Shown here one piece after another: positions 1 through 4,576 of a DNA stretch of 5,344 nucleotides. This DNA is from Woeseiaceae bacterium (GTDB lineage Bacteria; Pseudomonadota; Gammaproteobacteria; Steroidobacterales; Woeseiaceae). Where the stretch lies: positions 1 to 5,344 of the forward strand of contig JALHUQ010000071.1 of assembly GCA_022866645.1 (NCBI GenBank), read 5' to 3'. Every line of letters begins with the position of its first letter. The first letter of the stretch is position 1. Below the pieces are notes generated by a model that was given only the letters and a program-made list of their open reading frames with translations, did no database searches and was not told the DNA's origin. The translations under genes and the position numbers were made by a program.

Positions 1-308
1 GCGCCGAACTCTGCGCCGATTCGCCGAAATCGAAAAGACAGGATAGCGAGCATCGTGATGAAACTGATCGCGACCGCGATGACAAAATGAAAGTAGGCGC
101 TGAAGCCGTCAACGTAGATGAAGCCGGGAGTGATAATAAACGTTGAAGCTGACGACACACTCGCGGCGAGGATGATGCCAACGACAAACGGATTCATATT
201 GCGATCGCCGACAGCGAACGTGCCGAAACCGGTTGTTTTTCGATACCCGAGCCAGCCCAGCCAGGCAGTGCCTGCCAGGTAGGCGATAAAAAGCGACCAG
301 GCAAGCAT
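1..308 (-). CDS. Sodium:solute symporter (SSS family), N-terminal part, runs off the window
   Basis: The 102 visible residues are strongly hydrophobic, with likely membrane segments near residues 3-20, 41-62 and 70-92. After the first segment comes FAVGDRNMNP, the short polar loop typical of sodium:solute symporters (PutP/ActP-like, where F-x-x-G-R/D-x is usual). It is followed by a small-residue stretch, LAASVSSASTFIITPGF (47-63), matching the unwound first core helix of the LeuT-like fold that binds Na+ and substrate. The family usually has about 450-600 residues, so most of the gene lies outside. The ATG at 308 overlaps the upstream TGA as TGATG, and no convincing Shine-Dalgarno precedes it, so translation is probably coupled to the upstream gene. 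In this operon it would import a carboxylate released by the two hydrolases for CoA activation; the substrate is inferred. Family assignment is fairly secure, subfamily is not. Confidence 0.8.
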   Translation of the reverse strand, partial: MLAWSLFIAYLAGTAWLGWLGYRKTTGFGTFAVGDRNMNPFVVGIILAASVSSASTFIITPGFIYVDGFSAYFHFVIAVAISFITMLAILSFRFRRIGAEFG

Positions 309-1297
309 CAAAGAGTTCGCCCGGCGAGGGTGTCCAGGGTGGCCTTGATGACCTGAATTTGCGGCCCTTCTTTCGTTGCGTAGCCCTCGCCCGTATATCC
401 CCACCAGTCCCAGCATCCATATGGGTTCATTGGCGCGACCTTGCTGCTCTCGACTTGTGGATAGAGCACCAGCAGATTATTGCTATCTGCCCACTCGTTG
501 AATCCCGCATCGGCCGCGAACGCATCAGCAACAAATTCGGACGATTGCGAACAGCCGTGAACAGCGACATGAACGCCGCACGCCGAACCCTGTGAACAGG
601 ATGCGGGCACATACAAATACGCCAGTTCCAGCATGTCGGCGCCATCAAAACCGGGCTGCGGGATCGAAAGCAATTCGCCACTTGTGGTCACACGCTCGTT
701 CAACTCGCCATACACGGTCTTGAGAATTTCGCCGGCCGCATCGTAATCGCAGGCGTTCAGGAACGGCGCGGCAAAGGTATCGCAAGGCGATCCGGAGCTC
801 AGCGTCGGAAAACCGTGAACGATGGCTACATCGGTGACGAGCGTAACGGCATCGTCGGCAATCAGTTCTGTGTACAGCGCCGCCGCGGCTTCTGCTGCGC
901 TCTGATGAACGACCGGATCAAGCGCACCGTGAAAAATCCAGACGCGATCATCGGCGAGATTTGCGAGGTCGTCGATCTTTCCTGCCGCTGCCGACGTTCG
1001 TGCATATTCGATCAGTGAGTCCGTGCCCAGTTCACCGCCCTTCATGCAGGGCCCGAGGCCACGCGACAGCTCACCCATCGCGCAATAATACGGACCTCCC
1101 GCAACTATGGCGACTCCATTGAAGATCGATGAATGCGCAAGATGCAATTGACCCGCCATGTACGCACCTGACGAAACACCGGAGACACTGATACGATTCG
1201 AATCGATGTTGTAGCTGGCAGCTTCGACGACTGTGTCGATGGGTTCTTTGCTGCAGGCAGCCAGCAGGACGAGCAACATCGGAAAATATTTAACCAT
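308..1297 (-). CDS. Lipoprotein hydrolase resembling fungal-type, circularly permuted PHB depolymerase
   Basis: 329 residues. The N-terminus has a charged start (K3), a hydrophobic run and the lipobox LAAC with Cys15; Ser16 at +2 favours the outer membrane. The body follows the single-domain Penicillium funiculosum poly(3-hydroxybutyrate) depolymerase pattern, recalled from family knowledge: SGVSSGAYMAGQL with nucleophile Ser42 and oxyanion Ser43; HGALDPVV with Asp127; IVHGFPT with His161; VHGCSQS with the second oxyanion residue Cys249; and a C-terminal NPYGCWDWWG block (291-300). Spacing between the triad residues is nearly that of the fungal enzyme (Ser39/Asp121/His155). Cysteines at 72, 84, 172, 183, 234, 240, 249 and 295 suggest disulfides, fitting an exported protein. 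There is no separate polymer-binding domain, so soluble oligomers or short esters are also possible substrates. ATG 1297 overlaps the upstream stop (TGATG) and has AAAAGG 7 nt upstream. Fold assignment is strong; polymer specificity is inferred. Confidence 0.85.
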   Translation of the reverse strand: MVKYFPMLLVLLAACSKEPIDTVVEAASYNIDSNRISVSGVSSGAYMAGQLHLAHSSIFNGVAIVAGGPYYCAMGELSRGLGPCMKGGELGTDSLIEYARTSAAAGKIDDLANLADDRVWIFHGALDPVVHQSAAEAAAALYTELIADDAVTLVTDVAIVHGFPTLSSGSPCDTFAAPFLNACDYDAAGEILKTVYGELNERVTTSGELLSIPQPGFDGADMLELAYLYVPASCSQGSACGVHVAVHGCSQSSEFVADAFAADAGFNEWADSNNLLVLYPQVESSKVAPMNPYGCWDWWGYTGEGYATKEGPQIQVIKATLDTLAGRTL

Positions 1298-2154
1298 CAG
1301 GCGACCTTTTCGATGAATGTATCGATTGCGGACAGGACCTCGGGTTCGTCGAGCAATGGAACGTGACCACGATTGGCCACAGGAACAACCACGAGGTCTG
1401 ATTTTGCTGCTGTCATTTTATCGATGATGTCCGCCGTCAAAATGTCGGACAACACACCCCAAAGCAGAGTGACAGGAACGTCACGGAGCGCGGCGTAAAT
1501 CAGCCAGGGATCGCCTTTCTGCGGGCCGACCTCACGGACTGCACGCCCGATGTTCGCGTCCATATCGAGGCGCGGTATTTCGTTCTCGATTTCCCGATAG
1601 CCGCGACGCGCCAGTCGCAGGAAATCGTCATCGCTCAAGTCAGGCAGCCAGTGACCGTAGATATCCCTGGCTTGTTTTGCGGCTTCGGCCCAACTCGTCA
1701 CGGGCGCCAATCGACCGGTGTACTCCTGAATTCGAGTGAGACCCGCAGGACCTATCTCCGGGCCGATATCATTCATCACGACGCCAGCGACGCGTTCAAG
1801 GTGTTGCGCCGCCATGACCATCGCACAGAGGCCACCGAGCGAGGTACCGATAACGATGACCCGATTGATCTTGAGTGAATCGAGCAAGGTCCAGACATCC
1901 GCAACGTAGGTCAGCGGGTGGTAGTTCTCCCAGTTCGGATCATAGTCAGAATACCCACGCCCTCGAAAGTCGATGGTAATAACGCGCCGCCTGTTCGAAA
2001 GGTGGTGCGCGAGGTCATCAAAATCGCGGCTATTGCGCGTCAGGCCGGGCAAACAGATAACCGGCGTCCCCTCGTTCTGGGCGCCGAAATCCCGGTAGTA
2101 AATGTTGAGCCCGTCGCTACTCTGGAAATAATGTGTGTTGGCGATTGTGCTCAA
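1297..2154 (-). CDS. Cytoplasmic alpha/beta hydrolase
   Basis: 285 residues from a TTG start at 2154. The classic fold is complete: an oxyanion-side LPGLTRN loop (about 35-41), IDFRGRGYSDYDP after strand 4 (about 61-73), the nucleophile elbow GTSLGG (103-108, Ser105), a helical lid (about 135-200), acid WGVLSDIL (Asp237) and histidine NRGHVPLLDEPE (His264). No signal peptide is visible, so it should act in the cytoplasm. The nearest family style is the hydrolases with DFRGRGxSDYDP and NDIGPE motifs, usually annotated only as alpha/beta hydrolases; enol-lactonase, esterase or C-C hydrolase activity cannot be told apart. An in-frame TTG at 2184 would lie inside the ligase gene and has no matching ribosome site, whereas TTG 2154 has GAGGA 7 nt upstream and begins just before the conserved YFQSSDGLNIYYRDFG strand. 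The 10-nt gap to the ligase indicates one operon. A role in cleaving an imported ester or oligomer is inferred. Confidence 0.88.
   Translation of the reverse strand: MSTIANTHYFQSSDGLNIYYRDFGAQNEGTPVICLPGLTRNSRDFDDLAHHLSNRRRVITIDFRGRGYSDYDPNWENYHPLTYVADVWTLLDSLKINRVIVIGTSLGGLCAMVMAAQHLERVAGVVMNDIGPEIGPAGLTRIQEYTGRLAPVTSWAEAAKQARDIYGHWLPDLSDDDFLRLARRGYREIENEIPRLDMDANIGRAVREVGPQKGDPWLIYAALRDVPVTLLWGVLSDILTADIIDKMTAAKSDLVVVPVANRGHVPLLDEPEVLSAIDTFIEKVA
1305..1310 (-). promoter_or_regulatory. Ribosome binding site of the lipoprotein hydrolase gene
   Basis: AAAAGG on the minus strand lies inside the end of the alpha/beta hydrolase gene, 7 nt before ATG 1297. It supports Met1 rather than Met7 as the start, consistent with the need for a positive charge (K3) before the lipoprotein hydrophobic segment. 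Confidence 0.6.
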
Positions 2155-2161
2155 GATTAAA

Positions 2162-2166
2162 TCCTC
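2162..2166 (-). promoter_or_regulatory. Ribosome binding site that fixes the TTG start of the alpha/beta hydrolase
   Basis: GAGGA on the minus strand overlaps the ligase stop codon TGA and is 7 nt from TTG 2154. It is the best Shine-Dalgarno in this junction and favours TTG 2154 over the upstream in-frame TTG at 2184. Confidence 0.7.
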
Positions 2167-3724
2167 AATACTCCAGATCGGCAAAATGTTTTCGCAATTC
2201 GCGCTTCAATACCTTGCCGTTCGGATTACGCGGGAGTTCGTCGACAAAAATTGTACCCGCTATTCTCTGCTGCTTACCCACGCGGCTATTCGCCCACAAT
2301 GTTAGCTCTTCGGCATCAATGCTATGGCCATCAGCCAAGACAACGACGGCCAGCGGTGTCTCGCCCCACTTCTTGCTCGCGACGCCGACAACGGCCACTT
2401 CGTGTACCGCCACATGTTCAATGATTACCGCTTCGATGTCGGCCGGATATATATTCTGACCACCGGAGAGAATCATGTCCTTCTTGCGATCCACGAGATA
2501 GAGAAAACCGTCCTCGTCGAACTTACCGACGTCACCCGTCCGCAACCACCTGTCGCCCGAGGGATGGACCCATGTCGACTCCTCGTCAGCCGCCGCATTC
2601 GCGTGATAACCGGCCATCATGAAACGGCTTTGACCTACTATCTCGCCAGCGACGCCCACGGGCAGTTCATTGCCATCGTCGTCGATAACCGCGAGATATT
2701 GCCCTGGACAGGCACGACCAACGGATTCAACTTTTTCAAGCATGTCTTCCGGACCCAGTGTCGTAACGAGACCTTCTGTCAGTCCGTAAAGTTCGATGAA
2801 GTCCCCCGGCATGCGCGCAACGAGATCCTGTTTAATCGCGATGGCGAGTGGCGAGCCGCAGCACATGTACGCGTCCAGACTCGACAAGTCGTAATCATCG
2901 TAGCATTCATATTCGAGTAGCTTCTGGAACTGCAACGGCACCATGACCGTATGCGTAATTTTCTCACGCTGTATGAGTTCGAGACACTGGGCAACATCAA
3001 AGCGACGCTGTACGACCATCGTGCCAGCGGCGAAGATCGTGGCCAGCATTGCCACCCAATTGATGTTTGAAAACAGTCCGAGATTCAATAAAGTGCGCGC
3101 ACCCGAGTGGTAGCGCAGTGCAACGGCCATGTCGGACGCCCAGGCCGCACGACAAGCGTGATCATGCACGATACCTTTTGGCAGCCCGGTAGTGCCTGAG
3201 CTGTAGATGATGTTGCACTCGTCACTCGATTCGATAGTCACCGCAAGGGCGGTCGTATCCGCCGCATCCCTGAGCTTATGATAGTCGTGCCAGCCATTCT
3301 CGACAGGCCTGATCCCAACCAGACGCTGCTGCACGTCGCCGCCTATCCGATCGCGAAGACTTTCAATCCGCGCGATATGCTCACCCGATGCGATGACGGC
3401 TTTTGCCTCGGAGTTGGCGATCATTCCGGCAACAGCGTCATTGCTAATCGCACAGTTCAGCGGCACGGCGCAAAATCCGCCACGAATAATGCCGAACATG
3501 GCTTCGATCATTTCGTAACTGTTGGTCATGAGCACAATGACGCGATCGCCGTGACCAAGACCGAGTCTCTGAAGTGCATTGGCGACTTGTAGAGTGCCGA
3601 CACCAAACTCGGCCCAGCTGACCACCAAATCGCCGTCGACAACGGCATCTTTGCTCGAGCAAGACACCGCGTTAATGGCCATAATGTCCGGTATGAGTAA
3701 CGGCTTTGGCGAGAACCACGCCAT
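2165..3724 (-). CDS. Acyl-CoA ligase (AMP-forming, ANL superfamily)
   Basis: 519 residues, typical length for a fatty-acyl or aryl-CoA synthetase. It activates a carboxylate with ATP to an acyl-adenylate, then transfers it to CoA. The core motifs are all present: P-loop A3 YSSGTTGLPKG (174-184), A5 LYGLTEG (312-318), A7 WLRTGD (393-398), the hinge DRKKDMILSGGQNIYPADIE (412-431), and C-terminal PRNPNGKVLKREL (499-511) with Lys504 expected to be the adenylation lysine. Nothing essential is missing, so it should be active. No signal or membrane segment is seen. The ATG at 3724 has GGGGGG 8 nt upstream; an internal ATG (Met15) lacks such a site. It is the first gene of the minus-strand operon and sits behind two palindromic operators. 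The overall style is closer to medium/long-chain acyl-CoA synthetases than to acetyl-CoA synthetase; exact substrate unknown. Hydroxyacyl or fatty acyl chains would fit its hydrolase neighbours. Confidence 0.92.
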   Translation of the reverse strand: MAWFSPKPLLIPDIMAINAVSCSSKDAVVDGDLVVSWAEFGVGTLQVANALQRLGLGHGDRVIVLMTNSYEMIEAMFGIIRGGFCAVPLNCAISNDAVAGMIANSEAKAVIASGEHIARIESLRDRIGGDVQQRLVGIRPVENGWHDYHKLRDAADTTALAVTIESSDECNIIYSSGTTGLPKGIVHDHACRAAWASDMAVALRYHSGARTLLNLGLFSNINWVAMLATIFAAGTMVVQRRFDVAQCLELIQREKITHTVMVPLQFQKLLEYECYDDYDLSSLDAYMCCGSPLAIAIKQDLVARMPGDFIELYGLTEGLVTTLGPEDMLEKVESVGRACPGQYLAVIDDDGNELPVGVAGEIVGQSRFMMAGYHANAAADEESTWVHPSGDRWLRTGDVGKFDEDGFLYLVDRKKDMILSGGQNIYPADIEAVIIEHVAVHEVAVVGVASKKWGETPLAVVVLADGHSIDAEELTLWANSRVGKQQRIAGTIFVDELPRNPNGKVLKRELRKHFADLEY

Positions 3725-3732
3725 GGGATCGA

Positions 3733-3738
3733 CCCCCC
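3733..3738 (-). promoter_or_regulatory. Ribosome binding site of the ligase gene
   Basis: GGGGGG on the minus strand is 8 nt before ATG 3724, supporting that start over the internal ATG of codon 15. Confidence 0.55.
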
Positions 3739-3778
3739 TGTCCCTTGCGGTTCGCCCGCTGCAGCGCGGACGAAGAAT

Positions 3779-3794
3779 TTCAACGATCGTTGAA
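3779..3794. promoter_or_regulatory. Putative TetR operator, site 1 (exact palindrome)
   Basis: TTCAACGATCGTTGAA is its own exact reverse complement over 16 bp. It touches the last base of the predicted -10 of the ligase operon and covers the expected transcription start, so bound repressor would block that promoter. The same core recurs three more times only in the two gaps flanking the TetR gene. Binding by this TetR protein is inferred from position, symmetry and repetition. Confidence 0.85.
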
Positions 3795-3822
3795 TAGTAG
3801 TTGAACGAGTGTTGAAATTCAA
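3794..3822 (-). promoter_or_regulatory. Predicted sigma70-type promoter of the ligase operon
   Basis: On the minus strand, TTGAAT (3822-3817, 4 of 6 to TTGACA) is followed after exactly 17 nt by TACTAT (3799-3794, 4 of 6 to TATAAT). The expected start is near 3787, leaving a leader of about 60 nt before ATG 3724. Operator site 2 sits in the spacer and site 1 over the start point, which supports this reading more than the box matches do alone. Confidence 0.55.
3801..3816. promoter_or_regulatory. Putative TetR operator, site 2 (degenerate)
   Basis: TTGAACGAGTGTTGAA matches the consensus TTCAACGNNCGTTGAA at 12 of 14 defined positions. It begins 22 bp after site 1, about two helical turns, placing both copies on one face of the DNA. 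It lies entirely in the spacer between the predicted -35 and -10 of the ligase promoter. Its weaker symmetry suggests a lower-affinity site filled cooperatively with site 1, which is an inference. Confidence 0.65.
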
Positions 3823-3835
3823 ATATGGTGACGGC

Positions 3836-4480
3836 GTGATAAAAAAAGACAAGCAGACGACACGTGAACGCATACTGGATGCCGCTGAGGAGCTATTTGC
3901 TCACAAAGGCTACGAAGGTGTTTCCATCCGGCAGATCATGGCCAAGGCCGAAGCCGACGTCTCGCTGGCCTACTACCACTTCAAGTCCAAGCGTGACCTG
4001 TTTAATGAGATCATGCTGCGCCGCGTCGAGATCCTCAATGACATACGTTTGAAAGCGCTCGAGGCTGTCGAGGAGCGACACCCTGGCAATGCGCCTTCCG
4101 TCGAAGAGATTATCGACGCGTTCACACACCCCCTGCTCGATTTGCTCGCGCGCGAGCATGAAGAATGGAAGTACTACTTTCAATTGATTGCCCACATCAA
4201 TAACTCGCCGGACTGGGGCGGTGAATTGATGACCCGCTACTTCGATCCGCTCGTGAGGCGATTCCTGGAAGCGCTGAAAAAGGCCCTCCCCGACTGTGAC
4301 GACGCCGACCTTTACTGGAGTTACCACTTTTTGTCCGGCGCACTGACGCTGACCTTTGCCGAAACCGGACGCCTCGATAACCTGTCGGGCGGCGCCGCAA
4401 AATCGTCCGACATGGCGAGCGTCGTAGATCGAATGCCGAAATTCCTCGCGGCCGGTTTCGAGCGCCTCTGCAAAAAGTAA
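3836..4480 (+). CDS. TetR/AcrR-family transcriptional repressor
   Basis: 214 residues from GTG 3836. The N-terminal DNA-binding domain is textbook: QTTRERILDAAEELFAHKGYEGVS (7-30), then the helix-turn-helix SIRQIMAKAEADVSLAYYHFKSKRDLF (30-55) with recognition helix around 41-49. The C-terminal ligand/dimer domain has the HINNSPDWGGELMTRYFDPLVRRFLEALKKALP region and a later YWSYHFLSGALTLTFAE helix, recalling regulators of the PsrA/CecR kind, several of which sense acyl compounds; this subfamily guess is tentative. Longer in-frame starts exist (GTG 3809, TTG 3812), but they lie inside a putative operator and would add a non-conserved MLKFKYGDG. GGTGA is 4 nt before GTG 3836, a weak and close ribosome site, so the start is not certain. 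It is divergent from the ligase operon and co-directional with the receptor gene, with palindromes on both sides. It probably represses all three units, including itself. Confidence 0.9.
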   Translation: MIKKDKQTTRERILDAAEELFAHKGYEGVSIRQIMAKAEADVSLAYYHFKSKRDLFNEIMLRRVEILNDIRLKALEAVEERHPGNAPSVEEIIDAFTHPLLDLLAREHEEWKYYFQLIAHINNSPDWGGELMTRYFDPLVRRFLEALKKALPDCDDADLYWSYHFLSGALTLTFAETGRLDNLSGGAAKSSDMASVVDRMPKFLAAGFERLCKK

Positions 4481-4485
4481 CTCTG

Positions 4486-4513
4486 TTTGCAATTCAACGG
4501 TCGTTGAATTAAT
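4486..4513 (+). promoter_or_regulatory. Candidate promoter of the TonB receptor gene
   Basis: TTTGCA (4486-4491) and ATTAAT (4508-4513), both 4 of 6 to consensus, are 16 nt apart. Site 3 falls in the spacer (overlapping the -10 by one base) and site 4 covers the expected start near 4520, the same arrangement as at the ligase promoter. The boxes are weak individually; the parallel geometry is the main argument. Confidence 0.38.
4493..4508. promoter_or_regulatory. Putative TetR operator, site 3
   Basis: TTCAACGGTCGTTGAA has exact arms, and the symmetry extends two more bases on each side (AA before, TT after), giving 9-bp arms around a 2-bp centre. It starts 12 nt after the TetR stop codon and precedes the receptor gene. 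It could occupy the spacer of the receptor promoter. Confidence 0.82.
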
Positions 4514-4518
4514 CTCCC

Positions 4519-4534
4519 TTCAACGTTCGTTGAA
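4519..4534. promoter_or_regulatory. Putative TetR operator, site 4
   Basis: TTCAACGTTCGTTGAA has exact arms matching sites 1 and 3; only the two central bases differ. It starts 26 bp after site 3 and 58 bp before the receptor ATG. The predicted transcription start of the receptor gene falls in it. Confidence 0.82.
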
Positions 4535-4540
4535 CTATCT

Positions 4541-4553
4541 GGGCAACTTGCCC
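4541..4553 (+). repeat. Short inverted repeat in the receptor leader
   Basis: GGGCAACTTGCCC has 6-bp exact arms around one base; as RNA it would fold as a 5-bp stem with a 3-nt loop. It lies in the predicted leader between operator site 4 and the ribosome binding site GGGGGA (4566-4571). It is too short and lacks a U run, so a terminator is unlikely. Possible roles are a leader stem or a second protein site; it may also be chance. Confidence 0.35.
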
Positions 4554-4576
4554 GACTGATTCCTTGGGGGATTCAA

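Larger units (their letters stand above)
3790..3829 (+). promoter_or_regulatory. Candidate promoter(s) of the TetR gene
   Basis: Two overlapping plus-strand choices exist, each with a 17-nt spacer: TTGAAT (3790-3795) with TGAAAT (3813-3818), or TTGAAC (3801-3806) with TATGGT (3824-3829). All boxes match consensus at 4 of 6. The first gives a leader of about 10 nt before GTG 3836; the second would start near the GTG itself and give a leaderless transcript. Either overlaps an operator, implying autorepression. Sequence alone does not decide between them. Confidence 0.35.

Noticed and set aside
141..147. CGTTGAA half-site within the symporter gene as a fifth operator
   Set aside because: The expected opposite arm is absent at the right spacing, so a 7-base match is chance.
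815..1018. Small plus-strand open frame within the lipoprotein hydrolase gene
   Set aside because: It is antisense to conserved catalytic sequence and has no ribosome site or recognisable product.
2324..2920. A 198-codon open frame on the plus strand, antisense to the ligase gene
   Set aside because: Its translation has no recognisable domain, while the opposite strand encodes all core motifs of an ANL ligase over the same bases. It is a by-product of codon bias.
3725..3735. Hairpin hiding the ligase ribosome binding site (GGG with CCC just before the ATG)
   Set aside because: Only three base pairs across a five-base loop; too weak to claim regulation.
3757..3766. CGCTGCAGCG palindrome in the ligase leader
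   Set aside because: It is only 10 bp, unrelated to the operator consensus, occurs once, and is the sort of short GC palindrome expected by chance here.
3893..4492. A 199-codon open frame on the minus strand, antisense to the TetR gene
   Set aside because: It lies over a clear TetR protein, has no family-like motif, and runs into operator site 3 at its start. It is treated as a shadow frame.
4491..4510. The extended site 3 palindrome as a rho-independent terminator for the TetR gene
   Set aside because: The stem is AT-rich, its loop is only 2 nt and no run of T follows. The same palindrome occurs at promoter positions, so an operator explains it better. No terminator was found after the TetR gene, so read-through into the receptor gene is possible.
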